A DNA stretch of 33,322 bases from Candidatus Binatia bacterium. GTDB lineage: Bacteria; Desulfobacterota; Binatia; UBA9968; JAJDTQ01. Below are positions 23,841-33,322 of this stretch, in pieces (position 1 is the first letter of the stretch; the number at the start of each line of letters is the position of its first letter). The stretch lies in assembly GCA_022824205.1 (NCBI GenBank), contig JAJEAI010000101.1:1-33322 (forward strand), given 5' to 3'. The translations under genes and the position numbers were made by a program. The notes below the pieces were generated by a model, which made no database searches, was not told where the DNA came from, and saw only the letters and a list, made by a program, of their open reading frames with translations.

Positions 23841-25841
23841 TCACAGTTGACTGTACCAGGAGTCTTCATGGACCAGCGACATGGGCTCCAGCAGATCCTC
23901 GGGGATGCCGTCGATGAACTGGGAGGGACGCGAGAACACCATTCCCAGGTTCCGGTCGTACACCCGCGCGGGGTAGGAGAAGAACAGGTTCTCCTTGGCG
24001 CGGGTGGCGGCCACGTACAGCAGCCGCCGCTCCTCCTCGAGTTCCTCCAGGCTGTTGGTGTTGTAGTAGGACGGGAAGCGTCCCTCCAGCGTCCAGATGA
24101 TGAACACCGAATGCCACTCCAGCCCCTTGGCGGAATGTACGGTGGAAAGCACCAGCGGCCCTTCGTCCGGGTCTACCGGAAGGGTTTCGTCCACGCTCGC
24201 GGAAGGGGGCTCCAGGGCCATGTCGCTCAACAGCCGCTCGATGCTCTGGTAGCGCTCGGTGAGGCTCTGGAAGTGCTCCAGGTCGCGCAGCCGCTTGGGG
24301 TAGTCGTCCGCGTGCTTCCGCTTGAGGATGGGCAGGTAGTACTGCATCAGGTACTGGGCCATGTCCGCCGGGCGGGTGCGCTCGGCGCATTCCCCGAGGA
24401 CCCGGGCCAGGGTCTTGATCCCCTGGGCGGCGCGGCCGCGGGACTCCACTTCCAGCAAGCCGCGCCCAGGGTCTTCCATGGCCAGGATCCGGTCGATGAG
24501 CTTGCGGCTCATCTGCGGGCCCACGCCCTCCAGCAGCATCAGCACCCGGCCCCAGGACACCGCGTCGCTGGGATTGCTGAGGATCCGCAGGTGGGCCAGC
24601 ACGTCCTTGATGTGGGCGGTCTCCATGAACTGGAAGCCGCCGCGCTTGACGAACGGTATGTCGTTCCGCGCCAGCTCGATCTCGAGGTCGAAGGAGTGGA
24701 AGCTCGAGCGGAACAGCACGGCCATGTCCCACAAGGGCACTCCTTCCTCGCGTAGCTCCAGGATGCGCTGGCACACGAAACGCGACTGGGTGTGCTCGCT
24801 CTCCGCCTGCACCAGGAGTGGCACGTCGCCCTCGCTCTTGCGGCTGAAGAGCGTCTTTTCGTAGCGTTCCGCCGCGCGCGTGATGATCTCGTTGGTGAGC
24901 CGCAGGATCGGCTGGGTGCTGCGGTAGTTCTCCTCCAGCGGGATGAGGGTGGCCCCCGGGAACTGGTTGGGGAAGTCCATGATGTTGCGGAAGTTGGCGC
25001 CGCGGAACGAATAGATGCTCTGGGCGTCGTCGCCCACCGCCATGACGTTGTCGTGGGTGAAGGCCAGCCGGCGGATGATGTCGGACTGGAGCCGGTTGGT
25101 GTCCTGGTACTCGTCCACCATGATGAAGCGGAAGCGGTCGGACAGGCGCCGGCGCAGGTCTTCGTGGGAGTCCAGCAACTCCTTCAGGCGGGTGAGCAGG
25201 TCGTCGTAGTCCAGCAGCGACTTGTCGCGCTTGTATGCCTGGTAGCGTTCGGTGATGGTCACCAGCTCGTCCAGGTAGTCCGCCAGGTGCGAGTACTCGC
25301 GCTGCACCAGGTCCGCGAGCGGCACCTGGGTGTTGCGCGCCAGGCTGTGGATCTCGCCGATGGTCTGCTTTCGCGGAAAGCGCTTGTCGCGCTTGTCGAG
25401 GCCCATCTGGGCACGCAGGAGCTGGATCACGTCCTCGCTGTCGCCGCGGTCCATGATGGTGAAGCCCGGCGCCAGGCCCAGGAGCTGGCCGTACTGCCGC
25501 AGCACCATGTTGCCGAAGGAATGGAAGGTGCCGCCGGCGACGCGCTCGCAGCGGGAGTCGGTCAGAAGGCCGGCGCGCCGCAGCATCTCCTCCGCCGCGC
25601 GCCGGGTGAAGGTGAGCAGCAGGATGGAGCGCGGATCGATGCCGCGCTCGATGAGACGCGCCACCCGGTACACGAGCGTCCGGGTCTTGCCGGTGCCGGC
25701 GCCGGCGATGACCAGGAGCGGTCCGTCGAGGAACATCGCCGCCTGGCACTGCGCCTCGTTGAGCTCCTCCTCGTAGGCGATGGCGGATTGCGCGTCTCGC
25801 GGCGCCGTGTCGATGTTCTTCAGGACGTATTTTCGCGCCAA
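23841..25841 (-). CDS. UvrD/Rep/PcrA-type superfamily 1A DNA helicase
   Basis: A 666-residue SF1A 3'-5' helicase used in repair or replication restart. The motifs are complete: Q-motif LNEAQ, Walker A AGAGTGKT (about 46-53), motif Ia LLTFTRRAAEEM, Walker B VDEYQDTN, motif III GDDAQSIYSFRGA, motif IV LEENYRSTQPIL, motif V STVHSAKGLEW and motif VI RRLLYVAATRAK. The start is placed at TTG 25841: GGAG lies about 6 nt upstream, and ARKYVLK is, from memory, the family N-terminus. ATG 25955 gives a longer frame with a low-complexity tail and no RBS. It is shorter than E. coli UvrD and lacks an obvious long C-terminal tail. It is divergent from the GGT-family gene. Confidence 0.93.
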   Translation of the reverse strand: MARKYVLKNIDTAPRDAQSAIAYEEELNEAQCQAAMFLDGPLLVIAGAGTGKTRTLVYRVARLIERGIDPRSILLLTFTRRAAEEMLRRAGLLTDSRCERVAGGTFHSFGNMVLRQYGQLLGLAPGFTIMDRGDSEDVIQLLRAQMGLDKRDKRFPRKQTIGEIHSLARNTQVPLADLVQREYSHLADYLDELVTITERYQAYKRDKSLLDYDDLLTRLKELLDSHEDLRRRLSDRFRFIMVDEYQDTNRLQSDIIRRLAFTHDNVMAVGDDAQSIYSFRGANFRNIMDFPNQFPGATLIPLEENYRSTQPILRLTNEIITRAAERYEKTLFSRKSEGDVPLLVQAESEHTQSRFVCQRILELREEGVPLWDMAVLFRSSFHSFDLEIELARNDIPFVKRGGFQFMETAHIKDVLAHLRILSNPSDAVSWGRVLMLLEGVGPQMSRKLIDRILAMEDPGRGLLEVESRGRAAQGIKTLARVLGECAERTRPADMAQYLMQYYLPILKRKHADDYPKRLRDLEHFQSLTERYQSIERLLSDMALEPPSASVDETLPVDPDEGPLVLSTVHSAKGLEWHSVFIIWTLEGRFPSYYNTNSLEELEEERRLLYVAATRAKENLFFSYPARVYDRNLGMVFSRPSQFIDGIPEDLLEPMSLVHEDSWYSQL

Positions 25842-26047
25842 CTGATTCTCCGATGTGGCTCCGCTCTTTCCCGCACCGTGGATGGGAGCGGCCGACTCCC
25901 GTGGCCGGTTCGGCGGGTGCCGTGCGGGCGTCCCGGAGGCTCGCTCCGGGGACATTGGACAAAGGTAACACAACCCGGGTCGCCCGCAAAGATTTCCGCT
26001 TGCAAACGCGCCGCCGAACGACTAAACAGGCACGATCCTTCGACCGG

Positions 26048-27754
26048 ATGAGATCGAAGATGTCCGGCATCCCGACCCTCGCACTTCGTAACCGTTCCGT
26101 TTCCGCGGCGTTCGTCCTCGCGGTTGCCCTCCCTGTGATCTCCCTGGGATGGTCGATGTCCCTGGCCCAGACCCGCCTCGACGGAGTGGTGGTGGCGCAT
26201 CATGCGGCCGCGGTCCAGGCGGGCATGGACATCCTGGAGCAGGGGGGCAACGCGGTGGACGCGGGAGTCGCCACGGCGTTCGCCCTGGCCGTGCTTGATC
26301 CACCGTCTTCCGCTCTCGGCGGTGGCGGCGTCATGGTGTTCTACCGGGCCGGGGAGAAGCGGGTGCACGCGCTGGACTTCACGGAAGTCTCGCCCGCCGC
26401 GGCCACCCCCGAGTTGTACCGCAACGACGATGAGCGACAACCGCCGGACACCGGCGCGCTGGCGGTAGCAGTCCCGGGCACGGTGGCGGGCTTGGTCGAA
26501 GCCCTGAGTCGCTTCGGCAGCCTGCCCTTGGAGACCGTGCTGGCCCCGGCCATCCGCCATGCTGTCGGCGGAGTGCCGGTGACGCCCGGTTTCCGCAGGG
26601 TCATCGATGCGAACCTGGCGGCGTTGCGGCAACGCCCCAACTTTTCGCGCATTTTCCTCAAGGCTTCCGGCGCCGCCTACGAGGTGGGCGCCATGATCCG
26701 GCAGCCGGAGTTGGCGGAGACCCTGAAGGCCATCGCCAGGGAAGGGGCGGCGGCGTTCTACCAGGGGGCGGCCGGTCAGGCGTTGGCCGCCCGCGTCCAG
26801 CGCGACGGCGGCGCCGTGAACCTGGACGATCTCCAAAGTTACCGGCCTGCGTGGCGCCAACCCGTCATCGGAGGCTACCGCGGCCGGACGGTGTTGACGG
26901 CGCCGCCGCCCAGCCTCGGCGGAGTGGCCCTCGTGGGTTTGCTGAACGTCCTGGAGGGCTATGGAGCGGACCAGTTCCACCACAACTCGGGCGCGTATCT
27001 GCACCTGATCGCGGAGACGACCAAGGCCGGAACCGACGAGATGCTGAGGGCCCTGGGAGACCCGGATGCCGGTGAACTCCCGGTCCGGCGCTTCACCTCC
27101 GCGGAGCGCGCTTCCGCGGTGCGCCGGAAGATCTCCATGGAGCGGGCCGCGCCGGCGGCTCCGGCGGGCGCGGTGGCGGCGGCCCAGGCCCACGCCGCCA
27201 CCAACCACGTCGGCGTGCTTGACGGGGAGGGCAATGTCGTCTCCATGAGCCTGACTCTCGGCAACCCTTTCGGCGCCAAGGTGCTGGTGCGCGAGACCGG
27301 CATCATCCTCAACAACCGGATGCGCGATTTCTCGCTGGCCGGCGGCTCCGGTAATCCGGCCGCGAACGACCCCAACGCGCTCAAGCCGCGCACGCGGCCG
27401 GTAAACGGCATGACCCCCGTGATCCTGTTGCGGGAGGACCGGCCGGAACTGATCGTCGGCGGATCGGGAGGGGCGCAGACCACCGGGGCGGTGCTCCAGA
27501 CCATCCTCAACGTGGTGGACTTCCGCATGCCCTTGGCGGAGGCCGTGGCCGCGCCGCGCATTCACGCGGTGCCGGATGCGCAATGCACGGTGGTAGCGGA
27601 GGTTGGAGTGAGCGACGAGGCGGTGGCGTTGCTGGCGGGCAAGGGGCACGCGGTGCGGCGCGGCCGCCTTGAGGGCGCGGTTCAGGCCATCGGCGCGGAG
27701 GGGCGCGGCATCACCACGGCATCGGACCCGCGCAAGGGGAACACGGTGCGCTGA
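26048..27754 (+). CDS. Gamma-glutamyltransferase-family Ntn hydrolase, atypical
   Basis: A 568-residue exported protein with an N-terminal signal (hydrophobic AAFVLAVALPVISLGW, cleavage near SLA). The GGT landmarks are present: GGNAVDAGVATAFAL, SALGGGG, the autocleavage nucleophile T385 in ATNHVGVLDGEGN and the GGSGGAQ region. Several glutamate-binding positions differ from E. coli GGT numbering recalled from memory: DFRE is DFTE (T112 for Arg114), NNQMDDF is NNRMRDF (R424 for Gln430, Asp433 kept) and SSM is NGM. Self-cleavage is therefore likely, but the substrate may not carry a standard gamma-glutamyl group. No good RBS is seen for ATG 26048 or for ATG 26060. The stop lies 9 bp from the purA stop, in convergent orientation. 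Confidence 0.88.
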   Translation: MRSKMSGIPTLALRNRSVSAAFVLAVALPVISLGWSMSLAQTRLDGVVVAHHAAAVQAGMDILEQGGNAVDAGVATAFALAVLDPPSSALGGGGVMVFYRAGEKRVHALDFTEVSPAAATPELYRNDDERQPPDTGALAVAVPGTVAGLVEALSRFGSLPLETVLAPAIRHAVGGVPVTPGFRRVIDANLAALRQRPNFSRIFLKASGAAYEVGAMIRQPELAETLKAIAREGAAAFYQGAAGQALAARVQRDGGAVNLDDLQSYRPAWRQPVIGGYRGRTVLTAPPPSLGGVALVGLLNVLEGYGADQFHHNSGAYLHLIAETTKAGTDEMLRALGDPDAGELPVRRFTSAERASAVRRKISMERAAPAAPAGAVAAAQAHAATNHVGVLDGEGNVVSMSLTLGNPFGAKVLVRETGIILNNRMRDFSLAGGSGNPAANDPNALKPRTRPVNGMTPVILLREDRPELIVGGSGGAQTTGAVLQTILNVVDFRMPLAEAVAAPRIHAVPDAQCTVVAEVGVSDEAVALLAGKGHAVRRGRLEGAVQAIGAEGRGITTASDPRKGNTVR

Positions 27755-27763
27755 GGCGCCCGT

Positions 27764-30659
<2,896 letters not shown>

Positions 30660-30754
30660 GTCGCCTTCACTCCTGGTCAATTCCGCCGTCATGGGCGTCT
30701 TCATCAGGTTCCCGTAAAGGGGCGTCTCGTCCGCCTGCTCCCGAAGCTCTTCCA

Positions 30755-31900
30755 TCAATCCAGCGCCTCCATGAGGATCTCCTGGGCCGCGGCCACGCCC
30801 TTGCCGAGGGTGACCGGCAGATCGAATTTCCGAAACGCCATCTCCAGCGCGCTGATGGCCACGATCACGTCGAAGGCCCCCATGTGTCCTACGTGGGCGA
30901 TGCGGATGACCTTTCCCGACAGGTGATCCTGGCCTTCCGCCAGGGTGACTCCCATGTGCGCCCGCAGGTAATCGAGCAGCGTGTCGCCGTCGGAGCCGTC
31001 GGGGACGTAGAAACCCGTGGCCGCGGGGCTGGGGTTGTCCGGCGAGAGCAACTTGAGCCCCATGGCCGTCACCGCCGCGCGGGTGGCCCGGGCCATGCGG
31101 TCGTGGCGCGCGTAGACCCGCTCCAGACCTTCCTCGCGCATGAGCTTCAGGGCGGCGCACAGCCCGAACACCAGCGACACCGCCGGCGTATACGCGGTGG
31201 AGCCCTTGGCCTGTCCCTTGCGTTCGCTGTTCAGGTCGAAGTAGAAGCGCGGGGAACCGGTTTCGGCGGTCCTCTGCCAGGCGCGGTCACTGAGGCCGAT
31301 GAAGGCCAGACCGGGCGGCAGCATCAGCGCTTTCTGGGAGCCCGTCACCAGCACGTCGATGCCCCATTCGTCCATGGGCACGGACAGCACGCCCACCGCG
31401 GTCACCCCGTCCACCAGCAGCAGCGGCCCGTCGTCGCGTGTCAGCGCCGCGATCTCGCGCACCGGGTGGAGCGTCGTGGTTGAGGTCTCGCTGGCCTGGA
31501 TCAACACGCCCTTGACGTCCGGATTGGCCTGGAGCGCCCGGTCCACCGCGCTCACCTCCACCGCCGTGCCCCATTCCACCGGGATCTCCACGATGTCGAG
31601 GCCGTAAGCGCGGCAGATGCGCAGCCAGCGCTCGCCGAACTTGCCGCCGTTGACCACGACGACCTTGTCGCCTGGAGAGAAGAGGTTGGCCACCCCCGCT
31701 TCCATGGCGCCCGTGCCGGAGGAAGCGAAGATGATCACGTCGTTGGCGGTGCCGAACAGCGGCTTGAGCCCCTGACGGGCCTCCTCCAGGACCGCCGCGA
31801 ACTCCGGTGTCCGGTGGTGGATCATGGTCCGGGCCATGGCCAGTTGCACTTCGTTGGGAATGGGCGTCGGCCCCGGAGACAACAGGTATTGCTTGATCAT
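30755..31900 (-). CDS. Class V PLP aminotransferase (serine--pyruvate/serine--glyoxylate type)
   Basis: A 381-residue class V aminotransferase resembling serine-glyoxylate/serine-pyruvate/alanine-glyoxylate aminotransferases. Blocks: LLSPGPTPIPNEV at the start, FASSGTGAMEAGVANL (cofactor phosphate region), LLLVDGVTAVGVLSVPMDEWGIDVLVTGSQKALMLPPGLAF with the PLP Lys K190. Operon position before serA suggests that it supplies the missing SerC step (phosphohydroxypyruvate to phosphoserine) or links serine to pyruvate or glyoxylate. Such SerC replacement is inference. ATG 31900 fits the family; the open frame to 32089 runs through the leader repeats and terminator. It is first gene behind the riboswitch-like leader. 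Confidence 0.93.
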   Translation of the reverse strand: MIKQYLLSPGPTPIPNEVQLAMARTMIHHRTPEFAAVLEEARQGLKPLFGTANDVIIFASSGTGAMEAGVANLFSPGDKVVVVNGGKFGERWLRICRAYGLDIVEIPVEWGTAVEVSAVDRALQANPDVKGVLIQASETSTTTLHPVREIAALTRDDGPLLLVDGVTAVGVLSVPMDEWGIDVLVTGSQKALMLPPGLAFIGLSDRAWQRTAETGSPRFYFDLNSERKGQAKGSTAYTPAVSLVFGLCAALKLMREEGLERVYARHDRMARATRAAVTAMGLKLLSPDNPSPAATGFYVPDGSDGDTLLDYLRAHMGVTLAEGQDHLSGKVIRIAHVGHMGAFDVIVAISALEMAFRKFDLPVTLGKGVAAAQEILMEALD

Positions 31901-31928
31901 GGCGTCACATCCGATGCGTGAAATATAT

Positions 31929-31984
31929 CTTCGGCATTGGGTTCTTCGGTACTTACTTCTTCGGCATTCTATCTCTTCGGCATT
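31929..31984. repeat. Four-copy ~15-bp tandem repeat in the operon leader
   Basis: CTTCGG occurs at 31929, 31944, 31959 and 31975, three times as CTTCGGCATT, with a period of 15, 15 and 16 bp. It lies in the 5' leader of the aminotransferase, between the terminator and the start codon; on the RNA the unit reads AAUGCCGAAG. It could be an operator array or an RNA-binding array. Confidence 0.65.
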
Positions 31985-32033
31985 TCCCCGGCGATTCTTC
32001 CCATCGGGGGAGCGGACAAGCCGGGTTTTGCAC

Positions 32034-32072
32034 AAAAAAAAGCCTGAACCTCTCTGGCATAGAGACCCAGGC
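32034..32072 (-). terminator. Intrinsic terminator / expression platform of the leader
   Basis: On the minus strand, GCCTG and TCTCT pair with AGAGA and CAGGC (32072 down to 32042), followed at once by eight T residues (32041-32034). This is a textbook Rho-independent terminator placed 134 bp before the first operon gene. Its 5' arm uses the GCCTGGG bases that also form the 3' end of the riboswitch-like aptamer, so the two folds exclude each other. Confidence 0.85.
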
Positions 32073-32184
32073 GTTCGGCCTTCCATCAAGTCAGGTGTCG
32101 CGTCTCTTCATGAGCGCGTTCGCGAGACGCCACACTGGCACTCCCCTGTGGTGAACTCCACGTACACGCCAGTTGTGCGACTTT
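32065..32184 (-). ncRNA. Probable ZTP/ZMP (pfl) riboswitch aptamer
   Basis: The minus strand shows the pfl/ZTP consensus pieces in order: ACTGGCG (32173-32167), a short GTGG-AGTTCA-CCAC hairpin (32161-32148) and GGGGAG (32146-32141). CAC/GTG pairing around this core forms P1. A variable hairpin follows (GCGTCTC with GAGACGC), and then CGCCTGGGT (32073-32065), which matches the conserved CGCCUGGGC. ZTP riboswitches sense ZMP/ZTP, which builds up when 10-formyl-THF is short, and turn on purine and one-carbon genes. The downstream aminotransferase-serA-purA operon fits that role. Ligand binding here normally prevents terminator formation, giving an ON switch. The consensus is compared from memory. 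Confidence 0.8.
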
Positions 32185-32185
32185 C

Positions 32186-32214
32186 TTCGTAACCCGGACG
32201 GGCGGCTTTGTCAA
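32186..32214 (-). promoter_or_regulatory. Candidate promoter for the riboswitch-controlled operon
   Basis: Minus strand: perfect -35 TTGACA (32214-32209), 17-nt spacer, -10-like TACGAA (32191-32186; 3/6). A transcript would start near 32181-32179, right at the first aptamer stem, which supports the assignment. Confidence 0.6.
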
Positions 32215-32307
32215 TCAGACGGCAGTGACCGAGACACTGCCCGGGCGGCCGCCTCCGGGGTGGTCCCTTTCCATGTGTGCCGCGAGCATATAAGTTTCCA
32301 GTCCGTC

Positions 32308-33018
32308 ATGGCCAACACACCCAAAATCGTCTTCTTCGACCTCGACGGCACGCTGTTGCGCTCCCAGGAGGGCCACGTCGCCTTCAACGAGGCCATCCTC
32401 AAGACCTTCGGCGTCCCCGGCGACATCCGTACCATCCGCCCGGACGGCAAGACCGATCCGATCATCCTGCAGGAGATCTTCGACACCGGAGGCCACGACG
32501 CGGAATGGAAGCCGGAGGACGGGGTGACCTTCAGCGCGCACCTCAAGGAATGCTACACGCGCGCCATCTCCGAAGGCCCCACCCGGGTGCGCGCGCTCCC
32601 CGGCGTCCCCGAGCTGGTGCGCGAGTTGAGCAGCCTGCCGGATCTCTGCCTCGGCGTCGTCACCGGCAACATGGAGGTCACCGGCCGCCTCAAGCTCCAG
32701 GCCGCCGGCGTCGGCGAGCACATCGGCCCCGGCGCCTTCGGCAGCGACTCCGCCAACCGCAACGACCTGCCCCGCATCGCCATGGAACGGTGGAGCGCCC
32801 ATCTGAACCTCCCCGTTGAGCCGCGACACTGTGTCATCGTCGGGGACACCCCACGGGACCTCGAAGCCGCCCGCACCAACGGCATGAAATGCCTCCTCGT
32901 GGCTACCGGCCGCTACCATCCGCTGGAGGAACTGCGGGGCATCGAGCCGGATCAATTGCTGCCCGACTTCTCGGATACGCGGGCGGCGGTGGAGGCGTTG
33001 ATGGAGTTGTTCGGGTAG
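32308..33018 (+). CDS. HAD-family phosphatase (phosphoglycolate phosphatase-like)
   Basis: A 236-residue HAD hydrolase of the Gph/PGP-like group. Motif I is FFDLDGTLL (D11, D13), motif II is in GVVTGN, motif III Lys lies in the central region, and motif IV is VGDTPRDLEAA. A helical cap lies between motif I and II (about residues 18-90). It would remove phosphate from a small metabolite such as phosphoglycolate. The ATG at 32308 fits the family N-terminus; the open frame starts at 32173 but the extra 45 residues read as leader sequence. No RBS is visible before 32308. It is divergent from the riboswitch operon and is the last gene of the window. Confidence 0.87.
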   Translation: MANTPKIVFFDLDGTLLRSQEGHVAFNEAILKTFGVPGDIRTIRPDGKTDPIILQEIFDTGGHDAEWKPEDGVTFSAHLKECYTRAISEGPTRVRALPGVPELVRELSSLPDLCLGVVTGNMEVTGRLKLQAAGVGEHIGPGAFGSDSANRNDLPRIAMERWSAHLNLPVEPRHCVIVGDTPRDLEAARTNGMKCLLVATGRYHPLEELRGIEPDQLLPDFSDTRAAVEALMELFG

Positions 33019-33031
33019 GGTGGGGAAGGAA

Positions 33032-33072
33032 TTATAGGGAGTTTAGTCAGTTTATCGATTCCCTATAAACTG
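33032..33072 (+). terminator. Two overlapping hairpins after the HAD gene
   Basis: TTATAGGGA (33032-33040) pairs with TCCCTATAA (33060-33068), and CAGTTTAT (33048-33055) pairs with ATAAACTG (33065-33072). Both are perfect, but they overlap, so only one can form at a time. They lie 14 bp after the stop. No long T-run follows. Confidence 0.4.
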
Positions 33073-33089
33073 GGTTAAGCTTGCCAGCT

Positions 33090-33113
33090 ACACTATACTC
33101 GTGTACACTATAC
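33090..33113. promoter_or_regulatory. 9-bp direct repeat with internal palindrome
   Basis: ACACTATAC occurs at 33090-33098 and 33105-33113, 15 bp apart, with the palindrome GTGTACAC (33101-33108) between and overlapping. It resembles small-regulator operator sites. No gene that it would serve lies within the window; the next stretch is a palindromic element. Confidence 0.35.
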
Positions 33114-33132
33114 CAGCGTGATCTAGTGTGGT

Positions 33133-33322
33133 GTCTGGTTAATTCGCAGTATAATCTGCGGGTCTTTGTCGCCGTCGGCTGCGTTACGTCACCCCGGGCT
33201 TGACCCGGGTCTTCCTCGCGTGGTGCCCGCCACATGGGGCGACCGCGGGTCGCCCCTACGGGTCATCACGCCTTGCCGACAACGAAAAATCCTCCGCATA
33301 TTATGCTGCGAATTGACCAGAC
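33133..33322. mobile_element. MITE-like palindromic element (family C), reaching the window edge
   Basis: The left end, 33133-33161 (GTCTGGTTAATTCGCAGTAT and on), and the right end, 33294-33322, are inverted repeats of 29 bp with 3 differences. The complementarity continues inwards (TTTGTCG, GTCGGC, GTCACCC against its partner). The centre holds CCCGGG-type and GGGGCGACC/GGTCGCCCC hairpins. There is no coding capacity. A solo fragment is at 16052-16096. No protein gene was seen between 33019 and 33322. Flanking target duplication cannot be judged, since the window ends at the repeat. Confidence 0.7.

Noticed and set aside
23866-26070. 734-codon open frame overlapping the helicase
   Set aside because: It is the other frame of the helicase gene, with low-complexity composition and none of the SF1 motifs.
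31990-32210. Possible tRNA, 6S RNA or T-box in the leader
   Set aside because: There is no acceptor/T-loop pattern and no T-box AGGGTGGNACCGCG-like element; the ordered ACTGGCG, GGGGAG and CGCCTGGG blocks fit the ZTP class better.
33047-33235. 62-codon minus-strand open frame at the end of the window
   Set aside because: It runs through the palindromic element and the operator-like repeat, and has no RBS or recognisable domain.

Overview
The window is a GC-rich bacterial chromosome segment, probably from an uncultured Desulfobacterota-like or related soil/marine lineage. That placement is inferred from GC content, gene style, a tripartite tricarboxylate transporter (TTT), an LLM-class oxidoreductase and many palindromic intergenic repeats; no rRNA or tRNA was seen. 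About 23 protein genes look intact, and there is one decayed transposase.

Layout. 1-950: remnant of an IS481/IS3-like transposase with a hairpin over its ribosome-binding site. 953-3026 (minus): a dihydroorotase-type amidohydrolase and a ThrH-type phosphoserine phosphatase. 3619-11612 (plus): dienelactone hydrolase, two tandem hydroxycinnamoyl-CoA hydratase/lyase-like paralogs, a complete TTT transporter in the order receptor, large permease, small permease, and an NDP-forming acyl-CoA synthetase. A small membrane protein follows. 12036-13204 (minus): LigB- and LigA-like extradiol dioxygenase subunits with overlapping genes. 13557-19148: an MDR dehydrogenase, two alpha/beta hydrolases, a Uma2-type nuclease-fold protein and an LLM oxidoreductase. 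19176-25841 (minus): SDR, acetoacetyl-CoA synthetase, metzincin-like lipoprotein, spermidine-synthase-like protein and a UvrD/Rep helicase. 26048-27754 (plus): an atypical gamma-glutamyltransferase-family Ntn hydrolase. 27764-31900 (minus): an operon of PLP aminotransferase, serA and purA. 32308-33018 (plus): a HAD phosphatase, then a MITE-like palindromic element cut by the window end.

How the genes work together. The 3.6-13.2 kb block reads as a catabolic island. The transporter would import an acid, the NDP-forming synthetase (the same enzyme type as Sphingobium FerA) would activate it, a hydratase/lyase would shorten the side chain, and the LigAB-like pair would open a catecholic ring. 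Both lyase paralogs differ from the characterised enzyme at substrate-contact positions, so the substrate may not be ferulate itself.

The most notable regulatory element lies upstream of the aminotransferase-serA-purA operon. A promoter, a sequence closely resembling a ZTP (pfl) riboswitch aptamer and an overlapping intrinsic terminator are stacked on the minus strand. This would tie serine supply (the one-carbon source) and AMP synthesis to the folate-stress alarmone ZTP/ZMP. Between that terminator and the first gene lies a four-copy repeat with a period of about 15 bp. At least three families of dispersed inverted repeats occupy most of the longer gaps.
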